Below, in pieces: positions 27,451 through 37,369 of a stretch of DNA of 52,985 nucleotides. A model generated the notes under the pieces. It saw only the letters and a list, made by a program, of their open reading frames with translations. It had not been told where the DNA came from and made no database searches. Position 1 is the stretch's first letter. Each line of letters begins with the position of its first letter. A program made the position numbers and the translations under genes. Source of the stretch: Parcubacteria group bacterium (GTDB lineage Bacteria; Patescibacteriota; Patescibacteriia; UBA9934; GWF2-40-263); assembly GCA_013204395.1 (NCBI GenBank), contig JABMNZ010000009.1:1-52985 (forward strand), given 5' to 3'.

Positions 27451-28818
27451 TTACGATGCAGCTGGAAACTCCTGTAATAGCGCCAATGTTTCCTCAGGGA
27501 CCTCAAGACCAACCTGCTTTGCCATGCCACGAATATGCCCCTCAAGCTCTCTGACAAACTTGTCATCATTAAGAAAATCCCCAGTCATTTCTTTGGTTGT
27601 TCCCTCTTCCATTTTCACCTGCTTGGTAAGGGTCTGTGTTATCCCCATCTCACGCCAACGTTTCACGCGCTCGACAGCTGGTGTCTGTGGTTGCAAAAAG
27701 TCATAAATCCACTGAATGAATTCTCTGTGCGCACCGTCAATACCCCGTCCATCGAAATAGGAGGAAGCTTCCGCTGGGTCATTTAAGTTTGGTGTGTTGA
27801 AGAATCGTCCTTCTCCAATAGCTTCTATCATCGGCAGCACACCACCTGTAATTTGATTTCGTTTAAGAAATCCTAACACCTCTCCCACCGCCACCATCGC
27901 CCCCCAATAATCTCGCATTCTGAGATCCACATCTCTTCCAACCCAGGCTTCCGTAGGGACATACAGCGGAGTCCCTATCTTGGTCGTTCCTCTTTGAATA
28001 CGAACATTTCCTATACGCTCAGCAATCCCCATATCAATGAGACGTGTTAATGACTCCTCACCGTCTTTTAGGTTGAAAAGCGTATTTCCTGATTTTACGT
28101 CGCGGTGCACCCACCCAGCACCGTGCATACGACGAAGTTGATGAACCATGCCCCTAAGAGCCATTGAAAACTTGTAGGTCATCTTGGTGTCGTGCACTGG
28201 TGGATTATTTCTATCAATCTGAAGATACAAATCCTCTCCATCCACCCCCTCATGACGCTCCATAATAACAGCTGCCCACACACTATTCTTTTCTGTCACA
28301 ACTTCTGTACCCACAAAATCTCCACTTGCCATCGCAGCTCCAACTTCATTCCATAGATTCTTTTTTTCATTCTCCGTATCAGCAATCAGGATTTTTACAA
28401 TTCGTTTTTTCTCTTCTTTTCCTTCATGAGAAATTTCAAAAACTTTCCCCTGATACCCTTCAGCCAATAACTTCCCAAGGTTCCACTTAATCCCATTGGA
28501 AAAAATCTGATCCGGTTGCGCCATTGCACCTCGCTCCATAATTGGTGGGGGTGGGGCGTTCTCTTTCCTAGCTTTCGCTACCCCCTCTGGAGGAATCGAT
28601 GCGAGTTCTTTTTGAATCTTTGCATTAAACACATACCCCTCATGTGCTTCAACATTAAGTATTGCATCGGCAACAATTCTTTCTTTCCATGCCTCATCTG
28701 TCATCTTTGAATGCTGCTGACGCCTCTCTCGCGACCTTGGGCCAAGATAATCTTTTGGTACGGGCATGAACGGTTTTCTGTCTGGTCCTCGTAAATCTAA
28801 ATTCATAATATTATTCAT
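27451..28818 (-). CDS. Eukaryotic-like protein kinase
   Basis: KRIVKIL, WVHRDVKSGNTLFNL, TRLIDMGIAERI, TKIGTPLYVPTEAW; 5' end overlaps O-antigen-ligase-like gene. Confidence 0.8.
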   Translation of the reverse strand: MNNIMNLDLRGPDRKPFMPVPKDYLGPRSRERRQQHSKMTDEAWKERIVADAILNVEAHEGYVFNAKIQKELASIPPEGVAKARKENAPPPPIMERGAMAQPDQIFSNGIKWNLGKLLAEGYQGKVFEISHEGKEEKKRIVKILIADTENEKKNLWNEVGAAMASGDFVGTEVVTEKNSVWAAVIMERHEGVDGEDLYLQIDRNNPPVHDTKMTYKFSMALRGMVHQLRRMHGAGWVHRDVKSGNTLFNLKDGEESLTRLIDMGIAERIGNVRIQRGTTKIGTPLYVPTEAWVGRDVDLRMRDYWGAMVAVGEVLGFLKRNQITGGVLPMIEAIGEGRFFNTPNLNDPAEASSYFDGRGIDGAHREFIQWIYDFLQPQTPAVERVKRWREMGITQTLTKQVKMEEGTTKEMTGDFLNDDKFVRELEGHIRGMAKQVGLEVPEETLALLQEFPAAS

Positions 28819-30076
28819 TACTCCATCTTAGGATACACCCGAAGCTAAACGCCCCCAAGGCCAGCCCTGGCCAAAGTGTCCATAAATAATGATCAAATAA
28901 AGCGATAAAAAGAACGGTGGTACCCAATGATAAGGCAAGCATGCCACCAGGTGTTTTCCATGCCCTATGGGCCATAACATCTATTCGGTAGATCCACACA
29001 ACAAAAAAGAAGAACCCAATAACACCTAGCTCTGCAAGGATAAGCAAAGGGGTATTGTGAATAGGTTGGTAAGCCCACACCTGATGTCCTGGATCTTGAC
29101 CAAGGAGAGTAAAGGTATAGGCCGCTGGCCCAACACCAACCACAGGAGCGCTTAAAAACACATCGTCCCAAGCACTGTATTGACCGACCCTCTCCTCAAT
29201 AGAGATTGCTTCAACAGAAATCGTTGGGGTGAAACGTGCCAGTACCTGTGGCCAGAAAATGACAATCGACAGGAGAACCGAAGCTAAACCAAGATAGAGG
29301 ATCGGCATGGCCTTTGATGGTAAAAGACGTTTGTGCCAATACATAAGTCCCGTCAGGACAAAAAGTCCTGCTAATAATCCAAACCAGCCAGATCTAGAAA
29401 AGGTAATGATAAGTGTAGATCCCAGTAGTGCCGCGCCAACAAGTAACAAGACTGAGTCTCTACGAGATGTTGCAAAACGCGTAAACCAAGCCAATGCCAC
29501 AGTTCCTACAGCAAGATATCCACCGAAAATATTTGGGTGTGGGAATGTGCCATACCCACGTAGTGTGCGACCAACGTCAGATTCCACAACGGCAACCCCA
29601 GCTCTTTTTGCCTCCTTCGCCGCCATACCAAGCAAGGTTGAGTCAGGAGAAGAACCTTGAATAACTTGCCCCCACGCGATCGAAATAGGAACGATAAGCC
29701 CTAAGAGGAAAGCTGAAACAAGTTTCCGCATATCTGTACGATGATCCGTGATCATGAGAAAAAAACCGCCAGCTGTCATGACATGAAGAAGCAGGAACCA
29801 ACCCACCTGGTCTATTCCGCTGAATCCCAGTGAAAGAAACGCTGCGGCAAAAAAATAATACAGCGCCTGATGTACACGTGCCGTTTCAAGTAGCACCTGT
29901 GGCCGACCACGCAAAACCAATGCTGTAATAATCAGTGCCTCCGTAACAAAGAGGGCAAAAATGCCGTACTGGGATGGCTCTCCCCCCACAAGGGCTCGAT
30001 CAAAGATCACCTGCGTCTGCCATGGTAAAAGAAAGACGGCGGCGAGAAGTAAGTTGTTGGCTATTCGATCTCTCAT
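28811..30076 (-). CDS. O-antigen ligase (Wzy/WaaL)-family membrane protein
   Basis: Polytopic; GYGTFPHPNIFGGYLAVGTVALAWF; VGVGPAAYTF...HNTPLLILAELGVIGF. Confidence 0.88.
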   Translation of the reverse strand: MRDRIANNLLLAAVFLLPWQTQVIFDRALVGGEPSQYGIFALFVTEALIITALVLRGRPQVLLETARVHQALYYFFAAAFLSLGFSGIDQVGWFLLLHVMTAGGFFLMITDHRTDMRKLVSAFLLGLIVPISIAWGQVIQGSSPDSTLLGMAAKEAKRAGVAVVESDVGRTLRGYGTFPHPNIFGGYLAVGTVALAWFTRFATSRRDSVLLLVGAALLGSTLIITFSRSGWFGLLAGLFVLTGLMYWHKRLLPSKAMPILYLGLASVLLSIVIFWPQVLARFTPTISVEAISIEERVGQYSAWDDVFLSAPVVGVGPAAYTFTLLGQDPGHQVWAYQPIHNTPLLILAELGVIGFFFFVVWIYRIDVMAHRAWKTPGGMLALSLGTTVLFIALFDHYLWTLWPGLALGAFSFGCILRWSNE

Positions 30077-30987
30077 AAGTGTCGCTCTGCAAGCGCCTCA
30101 AATTTGTCACGAAAATGTTCACGCCTGTCATTCACATGAAACTTCAAGACATCGTCACTGACGATCACACGCGTATCTTTATTAGCCATCTCTCTTAGAT
30201 CGACGGGAAGACGGCGGCGCTGTACTGATCTAAAAATCGGCTCAAGAACTCTCGGTTGAAAAATGGGTGAAGGGAGATTCATTGGAACATGTCTGTGATG
30301 GATCTGCCTAACAGGAGCGTTTGGTAAAAAAGTTTCCACCCACCTGTTTTCTTGATGCAACCTATCTAGACTTCCGTCTTTATCTACCACCGGGACGAGA
30401 GACTTTATCCAGTAAGCCATGTACAGATCTCTTTCAAGGCACAACCCTTCCATCTGCAACGCATTGGTTGTTACAAAAAAACTGAGACAAAATGGATTAG
30501 ATTTTCCTGTGTGTGGACGACGTCCCAAGAGGGCAAATGGTAATACCGACCAAAATCTCCCAGACCAGATGGCTCCCGGCTCTGTCACGACAAACAAATC
30601 GATATCACTTTCAACATTTGTCCCCCACCAAGCGAGCGTATTACCTGCCGCCACCGCACGTACCCCAGGTAGCAAGTGAAAAATAAGAGCCCAACGACGA
30701 AGTGATTTGAATTTTCTCTCAGCGTCAATAAATCTCCTTTGACGATGAGTGATCATTTTTTTGATTGGAAGCTGACCTTTAAGAGCATACATCCCTTGTT
30801 CTTTTTGAATCTTCTGTTGTAGATATTCACTATGATCAAGCGCCCTGATCACCTGCCCCATCTCATACTTGTGTTCAGGTTCAAGCATCCACTTATGAAC
30901 CTCCAGCGCGGTTACAGGGTGATCTGTCAAAGAAAACCAAATCAAGGTCCTCACAATGGCTCGCTCCAAATCCGTAGGCACATTCAT
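30073..30987 (-). CDS. Nucleotidyltransferase-fold-like protein
   Basis: AAGNTLAWWGTNVESDIDLFVVTEPG resembles the nucleotidyltransferase G-x-D-x-D pattern; ATGA overlap with the next gene; start MNVPTDLERA. Confidence 0.6.
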   Translation of the reverse strand: MNVPTDLERAIVRTLIWFSLTDHPVTALEVHKWMLEPEHKYEMGQVIRALDHSEYLQQKIQKEQGMYALKGQLPIKKMITHRQRRFIDAERKFKSLRRWALIFHLLPGVRAVAAGNTLAWWGTNVESDIDLFVVTEPGAIWSGRFWSVLPFALLGRRPHTGKSNPFCLSFFVTTNALQMEGLCLERDLYMAYWIKSLVPVVDKDGSLDRLHQENRWVETFLPNAPVRQIHHRHVPMNLPSPIFQPRVLEPIFRSVQRRRLPVDLREMANKDTRVIVSDDVLKFHVNDRREHFRDKFEALAERHL

Positions 30988-31034
30988 ACCCCAGCATCTT
31001 ATCGACCCTTTGCCTCCTTGTCCTGTGGACAACA

Positions 31035-31061
31035 AAATAGACCGCATGGCGCGGTCTATTT
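31035..31061 (-). terminator. Intrinsic terminator downstream of yidC
   Basis: AAATAGACCGC-ATGGC-GCGGTCTATTT, 11-bp stem. Confidence 0.75.
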
Positions 31062-31094
31062 ATCTTGTTTTACTTGATGAAGTCATGAAACAAC

Positions 31095-31841
31095 CTAGAC
31101 GTCCAAAACTTTCTTCTTATCAATATCCATCTTTGAAAAGACAAACTGTTGTTGCAAAATGCTCACAATGTTCACGGTCACCCAATACAAGGTAAGTCCA
31201 GCTGGTAATGTTGCCCCGATCACAACCGTAATTACTGGCATAAACATGAGCATGGATTTATTCATGGAAGCCATCATGGTCTCATCCTTTGCCTCACCCT
31301 TACCAGCCACTTCCTTTGGTGGTCTTTTTGAAATCATCATGCGTGTCTGCATAAACTGGAAATACCCAGCAAGCACAGCAAGATAAATACTTACCTGTGA
31401 TAAATCAATGGCCCCAAGGAAGATGTGGTTAATGAAACCAGGGTTTGGAACAAAGACATATAACATTTCCAACGTTCCAGCCTCAAATCCTCCTAACAAG
31501 ACCCGATACAATGCAATAAGAATTGGCAACTGAATCAAAACTGGTAAACAGGATGAAAGTGGATTCACCTTCTCCTCTGCATACAATTCCATCATGGCCT
31601 TTGCCAGACCCTCACGATCATCTCCGTGGGTCTTCTTCATGTCTTCTATCTTTGGCTGAAGGGTTTGAAGGGCCTTTTGTGATCGCAGCGACTTGCTCAT
31701 CAACGGCCATAAGGCGACTTTGATAAGCACCGTAAGCGCAATAATAGCGAATCCAATATCTGCACCTGGAATCACTCCGTAAAGGAAGATTAGCAGGTTA
31801 AAGATTGGTTCGATCAGAATGGTTCGAAAAAACTCTCCCAT
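31095..31841 (-). CDS. yidC: YidC/Oxa1-family membrane insertase
   Basis: DIGFAIIALTVLIKVALWPLMSKSLRSQKALQTLQPKIEDMKKTHGDDRE...LPVLIQLPILIALYRVL. Confidence 0.92.
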   Translation of the reverse strand: MGEFFRTILIEPIFNLLIFLYGVIPGADIGFAIIALTVLIKVALWPLMSKSLRSQKALQTLQPKIEDMKKTHGDDREGLAKAMMELYAEEKVNPLSSCLPVLIQLPILIALYRVLLGGFEAGTLEMLYVFVPNPGFINHIFLGAIDLSQVSIYLAVLAGYFQFMQTRMMISKRPPKEVAGKGEAKDETMMASMNKSMLMFMPVITVVIGATLPAGLTLYWVTVNIVSILQQQFVFSKMDIDKKKVLDV

Positions 31842-31843
31842 AT

Positions 31844-33247
31844 TTATTCTACTGTTTCATCAGTTTCCTCCTGTGACTCAGTCGCAGCCGCTTCTTCTTT
31901 TTCCCCATCAATAACCTCGGTCACTTCCTCAACCTTTTTTTCTTCTTCTGCAACAACTTCCTCGGTGGATCCGGCTTCTGCCACAGTTTCAGCCACAACC
32001 TCAGACACGTTTTCTACCGTTGTTTCATCTATCACCTCTTCCACCACACCTTCTTCACCAGATTCTCCCTCCACACTCTCCTTCTCCTCACCAGAAATAT
32101 TAATCTTCCAGCCAGTCAATCTGGCCGCAAGACGTACATTCTGACCCCCTTTACCAATGGCCAGTGACAACTGATCTTCATCAACTTTTACAAATGCTGA
32201 CTTGTCCTCTTCTTTTAAAACAACGGAGAGAATCTTTGCTGGTGAAAGTGAGTTAACAATAAACGTCTCATCATTATCACTCCACTCAACAATATCAACC
32301 TTCTCACCACCAAGCTCACTAATAATCGTTTGAATGCGAGATCCACGTTGTCCAATACAAGCTCCAATAGGATCGATGTTGCTGTCATCTGTAGAAACAG
32401 CCACCTTTGAACGAGAACCCGCCTCACGAGCAATTCCCTTGAGCTCAACCAATCCATCTTGTACCTCAGGAATTTCAAACTCAAAAAGTTTGCGAACCAT
32501 TTCCTCTGTTGTGCGAGAAAGCAGAATTTCAGGCCCTTTAGTAGTTAGTCCAACCTCTCGTACAAATACTTTAATTCGATCTCCTGGATTGTAACGCTCA
32601 TTTGGATTCTGATCTTCAGGACGCATCACTCCAGTTGTCCGTCCCATATCCACAAGCACAATGCGGCCCTCACGACGCTGAACTGTTCCGTTAAGAATCT
32701 GTCCCTCATGCTCCTTGAATTCAGCGAATACAACCTCACGCTCTGCTTCTCGAAGCTTCTGAGTAATAACCTGTTTTGCCGTCATGGCTGCCATGCGACC
32801 AAACTCCCCTGGTTCTGGAAGTTCAGTTCGAAGAATATCACCCAACTTTGAAGTCATCTTAAGTACCATGGCCTCAGAAAGCATGATTTCCGTCTTTGGA
32901 TTGAAACGCTGACCCATGTCATCTTCAATACTAATGGCTGGAACAGATTCTCCTCGAAGACGTGCCTCTTTAACCTGATTGACCAAAGTCTCTAAACGAA
33001 CTTTTCTCTCTTCATCAAGACGATCAAGCTCCTCAAGATCCATATCCTCCACAACAGTCTTTACATCAAAAATCTTGTTCTCTGCCGTCGCGGGATCAAA
33101 CTCGACTTCAATGTTCTGATTTTTATCGCCGAAATCTTTTCGATACGCCGCTGCAAGAGCAGACTGAATCGCGTCGATAACAGACTCGTACGCCAAACCC
33201 TTTTCTTCACAAATTTGACGAATGGCTTGTTCAATTGGTGAGGCCAT
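31844..33247 (-). CDS. nusA: Transcription termination/antitermination factor NusA with long acidic tail
   Basis: IEQAIRQICEEKGL; S1 region; KH motifs IDPIGACIGQRGSRIQTI and LAIGKGGQNVRLAARLTGWKI. Confidence 0.96.
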   Translation of the reverse strand: MASPIEQAIRQICEEKGLAYESVIDAIQSALAAAYRKDFGDKNQNIEVEFDPATAENKIFDVKTVVEDMDLEELDRLDEERKVRLETLVNQVKEARLRGESVPAISIEDDMGQRFNPKTEIMLSEAMVLKMTSKLGDILRTELPEPGEFGRMAAMTAKQVITQKLREAEREVVFAEFKEHEGQILNGTVQRREGRIVLVDMGRTTGVMRPEDQNPNERYNPGDRIKVFVREVGLTTKGPEILLSRTTEEMVRKLFEFEIPEVQDGLVELKGIAREAGSRSKVAVSTDDSNIDPIGACIGQRGSRIQTIISELGGEKVDIVEWSDNDETFIVNSLSPAKILSVVLKEEDKSAFVKVDEDQLSLAIGKGGQNVRLAARLTGWKINISGEEKESVEGESGEEGVVEEVIDETTVENVSEVVAETVAEAGSTEEVVAEEEKKVEEVTEVIDGEKEEAAATESQEETDETVE

Positions 33248-33336
33248 ACATTCTGATTATTATTACTATGATTGCGTTTTTTATATCTATCTAACAAAGA
33301 GACCCGTCATATCGACAGGCCTTCAGCGCCTCCAAA

Positions 33337-33711
33337 CTACCAATATTGCTCTGGAATGTCAATGGCTTGAATGTGGGTAATTGTTGGTGGCTCTGTATGA
33401 TATTCAATGGCAACCACATCAATACGCCATGGGGAGTCCTGTAAATGATGCTTATTTAAATAGGACTCTCCAACTTTTAAAATATGACCTATCTTCACTG
33501 GAGTGACCGCCTGCTCAGGATATCCATACTCACTACTCGATCGAGATTTCACTTCAATAAAAACAACCTCATCACCATCTTGGCATATGAGGTCGATCTC
33601 ACCGAATGTTTTTTTAAATTGACGAGCGAGTACACGGTATCCATTCTTTTCCAAATAGCGAGCAGCTAAGGCCTCCGCGCTATCACCAAGCAGTCGACGT
33701 GCATCTATCAT
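33337..33711 (-). CDS. YraN/UPF0102-family endonuclease-like protein
   Basis: GDSAEALAARYLEKNGYRVLARQFKKTFGEIDLICQDGDEVVFIEVKSRSS. Confidence 0.92.
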   Translation of the reverse strand: MIDARRLLGDSAEALAARYLEKNGYRVLARQFKKTFGEIDLICQDGDEVVFIEVKSRSSSEYGYPEQAVTPVKIGHILKVGESYLNKHHLQDSPWRIDVVAIEYHTEPPTITHIQAIDIPEQYW

Positions 33712-33713
33712 AA

Positions 33714-34145
33714 TTATCGACGCTTCTTTTTCTTGTGACGCTTTTTTGACTTTGGCAAATAAGCACCAGCAGCGATACGACTTGCCATCCGTTCCTTTAC
33801 GGCAGGGATCTCAACTCGGATGTATTTCACAATGTGATACGCCCACACACCAGCAATGATCAACCAGGCAGGATACCAGAAACGAGCGCCAAAAAATTGA
33901 ACTCTCTCAAAGCTAAAAAAGAATAGTAGAAGTCCAAGAAAACCCATTGAGATAAGAAGGGTTGAAATTCTGCCTCCGATCTCACGCTTAAATCTATCTT
34001 GTTCCTTTCGATCAGTCACAATCCGTCCGACTATACCAAGCACCAAACAAAGGACGAAGAGAATAAATACGACGGTCCCTAGAGCACCTGTAACCTCTGG
34101 AGACTGCATGGTGAGCCAATAAGATGGTTGAAAGAAGTTCATCAT
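33714..34145 (-). CDS. Hypothetical membrane protein with basic C-terminus
   Basis: Hydrophobic segments; LPKSKKRHKKKKRR tail. Confidence 0.6.
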   Translation of the reverse strand: MMNFFQPSYWLTMQSPEVTGALGTVVFILFVLCLVLGIVGRIVTDRKEQDRFKREIGGRISTLLISMGFLGLLLFFFSFERVQFFGARFWYPAWLIIAGVWAYHIVKYIRVEIPAVKERMASRIAAGAYLPKSKKRHKKKKRR

Positions 34146-34191
34146 ATAATCAGGAGCCTATCAAAGAGTTCGTGGTCCAGCAAGTAAAAAG

Positions 34192-34452
34192 TTAACACCC
34201 GGATACATGTGCCAAAAGACATCCAAAATCTTTAAGCCAAGCATTAATCACATTGGTTGCTATGGCAGCGCCCAAGAAGACAAAAAGAACACCGAGAAGT
34301 TTATAGAATAAATAGGTTCCGCCACTGCCAAACTTATTCTCGGCAAACGGAATACGTCCAAACCATGTGATGAATACACCACTTTTGCTTACCATGTAAA
34401 AACCAATCACCATGATAATAAGCCCCAATGGAACACGAAGAAATATAGACAT
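34192..34452 (-). CDS. Small membrane protein
   Basis: MSIFLRVPLGLIIMVIGFYMVSKSG...; TACAAT -10 sits 8 nt upstream of ATG. Confidence 0.65.
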   Translation of the reverse strand: MSIFLRVPLGLIIMVIGFYMVSKSGVFITWFGRIPFAENKFGSGGTYLFYKLLGVLFVFLGAAIATNVINAWLKDFGCLLAHVSGC

Positions 34453-34516
34453 ATAGGAATATTGTAGCACCCCTCTTGCCAAGGTGTGAAATTCCCGTTA
34501 GCATAGTCAACGCTTG

Positions 34517-34593
34517 GGGCGTTTAGCTCAGTTGGTTAGAGCGGCTCGTTTACACCGAGTAGGTCGGGGGTTCGAATCCCTCAACGCCCACCA
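34517..34593 (+). tRNA. tRNA-Val (anticodon TAC), CCA encoded
   Basis: Full cloverleaf GGGCGTT/AACGCCC, GCTC/GAGC, GCTCG-TTTACAC-CGAGT, GGTTCGAATCC. Confidence 0.95.
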
Positions 34594-34627
34594 AAAAACA
34601 CCCCCGCGTTGCGGGGGTGTTTTTTGT
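34592..34627. terminator. Intrinsic terminator after tRNA-Val
   Basis: AAAAAACACCCCCGC-GTT-GCGGGGGTGTTTTTT. Confidence 0.92.
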
Positions 34628-34635
34628 TTGGTTAT

Positions 34636-36432
34636 TTATTTTACAGTGAGTAACAATCGGCCAAAGAGAGTATGAAGTTCTGGTTTATCATCAATGAGTT
34701 CACCAAAGAGACTCTCAACTATGAACATTGCTTTTACTTTGTCAGTCTCAAATGCAACTGACGCATCCTCTCGTGAAACATCTGTCCGCTGAAAATCCTG
34801 CCCTCTTGTAATCAGATCAGTTAGATCTATCAGTGCAATTAGCTCACCTTCTTTGGTGAGTTCAAGTCCCCACCCATCATCAGTTACATCAAGACCAAAA
34901 GTTTGATCTCCAATTTGAAACTCCTCATTCACCCCACTCATGTCTCGTCCAACATCAATCATGTACTCATAACCATCTATACTCGTAACAGATGTTTTTG
35001 ACGAGTCAACAAAAAGCGCAATAGACTTCTCACCCTCACCTAGGTACCGATTCTCGTAATTATATCGTGTTTCAATACCAAACTTTAAATTAATAACCCT
35101 CTCAGCTCGCTCCCAAGGTTCCGTTCCTATAGCATCTAAATCTTCTCCACCAAACCACGACTCAATTCCATCTAAACCATGATTCTGTGAAAGATATCGA
35201 ACGATTTCATTGATCTGAACTTCATCCTCATTAGTAAGTTCTGAACTTGCTTCTACAAATAGACCATCCTGCAACATACCATTGCTGACAAGGATTCCCT
35301 CAAGGCGATTGATTTGCGACCGCTCTGCCACATAGAAAGCTCCCCATGGCCCAACAGATGCAACTACCGCGATGAGGAAAACCGTAATTGGTATAACACG
35401 AATATCTTTTACTCTGGAAACAAGATAGTAAATCGCCATGCCCATAAGCCAAAATCCAAACACTAGGACAAAGTAACGATTCTCAGTAAAACCATAATCA
35501 CGGAGCCTAAACGATAGCGCCAAGAAGAGCATTCCGGTCTGCGGGATCATCGCTACGAATAAACCAGTCCCGAAGTGACGGACCCAGTCAGTCTTCTCTC
35601 GAAGTGGATAGAGGGCTAAATATGTGAGCACGCCCAAGAACGAGAACCCAAGGATCATCCATGCAAGCTGCCCCTCTGGCCAAGATGTCGAAATCAAAAT
35701 CCGAGCTGTATACGCGTATAAAATCAGGAAGTACATCGTAACGAGTGGAACAAGTACAAACTGAGAGAAAAGTCGAACCTCTTTAGGGTATGGTTTCTTT
35801 GAATCAAGAGCATGTGGATTCTCTGGAAGTCGATGTAAGAAAAACAAAGAAGAAAACATCCCAACAAGCACCACCCAAATCTCAGCATAACGATCTGAGT
35901 CAATAGTGATATCAAACAAGAAATCAATTGAACCTAAGGCAATGGAAATACCGGCCATAAGTGCCCCAGCCCAAACACCAGTCAATGCAACAGTAAAAAT
36001 TAGACCACGGTTGTACTGCCAGAAACGATGTATGGCCGTTGCACCTTTTTGATACACAAAAGGAATAAACGTAACAACAAGCACAAATCCAATCACCCAC
36101 ATGACATGACGAACATACAGTTCACTCACACCAACACCTGGATCAGGAAGGAGGAGATAGTAACCAACCAAGAAAGCAAGGATTGCTCCATGCATTCCCC
36201 AGTAATATTTTTGTGAAAGTTTCTTTATCTCCGCAAACAAGATTGCCCCGACAAACAATGGAGCTGCAAACGTAAGTGTTAACATGAAATTTACGTATGG
36301 CTCAGGATCATCAACGTGAATGAGTGTAATCCCAATAACGGTACCGGCCAAACATGCCAGCATGGCTAATGGAAAGCGTCGGACAACACGCTGAGCTCCG
36401 GCAAATATTGCTGTAATAGAAAGAAGTTTCAT
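34636..36432 (-). CDS. Polytopic membrane protein, DUF4153-like
   Basis: Many TM segments, soluble C-terminal part; TACTAT -10 8 nt upstream of ATG. Confidence 0.65.
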   Translation of the reverse strand: MKLLSITAIFAGAQRVVRRFPLAMLACLAGTVIGITLIHVDDPEPYVNFMLTLTFAAPLFVGAILFAEIKKLSQKYYWGMHGAILAFLVGYYLLLPDPGVGVSELYVRHVMWVIGFVLVVTFIPFVYQKGATAIHRFWQYNRGLIFTVALTGVWAGALMAGISIALGSIDFLFDITIDSDRYAEIWVVLVGMFSSLFFLHRLPENPHALDSKKPYPKEVRLFSQFVLVPLVTMYFLILYAYTARILISTSWPEGQLAWMILGFSFLGVLTYLALYPLREKTDWVRHFGTGLFVAMIPQTGMLFLALSFRLRDYGFTENRYFVLVFGFWLMGMAIYYLVSRVKDIRVIPITVFLIAVVASVGPWGAFYVAERSQINRLEGILVSNGMLQDGLFVEASSELTNEDEVQINEIVRYLSQNHGLDGIESWFGGEDLDAIGTEPWERAERVINLKFGIETRYNYENRYLGEGEKSIALFVDSSKTSVTSIDGYEYMIDVGRDMSGVNEEFQIGDQTFGLDVTDDGWGLELTKEGELIALIDLTDLITRGQDFQRTDVSREDASVAFETDKVKAMFIVESLFGELIDDKPELHTLFGRLLLTVK

Positions 36433-36460
36433 ATAAATCTATAGTAGCCCCCATTCTGAA

Positions 36461-36497
36461 AAAGAAAAAGGCCTCAGCATTAGCTGAAGTCTTTTTC
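36461..36497 (-). terminator. Intrinsic terminator after tRNA-Leu
   Basis: Minus strand AAAAAGaCtTCAGC-TAAT-GCTGAgGcCTTTTT. Confidence 0.8.
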
Positions 36498-36584
36498 TGG
36501 TGCACGAGAGAGGACTCGAACCTCCACGCCCATAACAGGCACCAGCCCCTCAAGCTGGCGTGTCTACCATTCCACCACTCGTGC
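36498..36584 (-). tRNA. tRNA-Leu (anticodon GAG), CCA encoded
   Basis: GCACGAG...CTCGTGC acceptor, CCAGC-TTGAGGG-GCTGG anticodon arm, long variable arm, GGTTCGAGTCC. Confidence 0.94.
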
Positions 36585-36627
36585 ATACCGCGCCGATCAT
36601 AACTGATCGATGCAAAATGTTCAACCC

Positions 36628-37368
36628 TTAAAAGACCCTACTCTTACCTGTAATCACCTTTAGCATCATTGGCTCAATACCGATATCAAACCGAGTTGAC
36701 GTCATCTCCTCACCATCAACAAACAACGAGATTGGTTTGTCTGATCTAATGGCAAGCGAACTCATTGGTAATATCGTCTCTTTCATTTGTGTGCGGCCAA
36801 AGACCCCCCAACCAATTTTTACCTCCGCCCTGATAATCGCTTCAAATTGTCCGTCACGAGGATCGGTCACCTCAGCAAGATTCCGAATCTCAAGCGCCGC
36901 CTTTCTTGCAGTAGGAAAAATTCGGTACTTTCCCTCACAAGTAAGCTCAGCGTGAAACTCAGGCATAGTGAGCCCTGTCACAAAACGTCGGCCATTTACG
37001 ATTCCAATATCAATCGTTTCAATTCTACGAGCACTCAACACATCGCAAGCAGCTATCCCCTCAGGGATTCCCATCATGCGTGCTAATTCATTTTTTGGAC
37101 CAATGGGAATAATCCCAAGGGCCACATCCGGGGCATCAGCCACCACATCAATCACCTTACGAACCGTCTCATCATTTCCTAATACAACAACCGTTGAAAC
37201 TCCCCTCTCTATCTCGTCACGAATCATCTCTTCAGCATTTCTAAATAAAGCAAGCCGCGAAATCTTCCCAGCAAGCCCAAGGTCCGTCAAACGATTCTCA
37301 ATATTCAGGAGGTCTCTTTCGTATCGTTTGTTCCCTTGGATGTATTCATCGTAGAGATAACAGTACAT
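36628..37368 (-). CDS. Diacylglycerol/lipid kinase catalytic-domain-like protein
   Basis: VVVLGNDETVRKVIDVVADAPDVALGIIPIGPKNELARMMGIP; start MYCYLYDEY at 37368 next to the bactofilin stop. Confidence 0.75.
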   Translation of the reverse strand: MYCYLYDEYIQGNKRYERDLLNIENRLTDLGLAGKISRLALFRNAEEMIRDEIERGVSTVVVLGNDETVRKVIDVVADAPDVALGIIPIGPKNELARMMGIPEGIAACDVLSARRIETIDIGIVNGRRFVTGLTMPEFHAELTCEGKYRIFPTARKAALEIRNLAEVTDPRDGQFEAIIRAEVKIGWGVFGRTQMKETILPMSSLAIRSDKPISLFVDGEEMTSTRFDIGIEPMMLKVITGKSRVF

Positions 37369-37369
37369 T

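Noticed and set aside
36311-36586. Minus-strand 91-aa ORF MHEWWNGRHASLRGWC...
   Set aside because: Translation across tRNA-Leu and its terminator.
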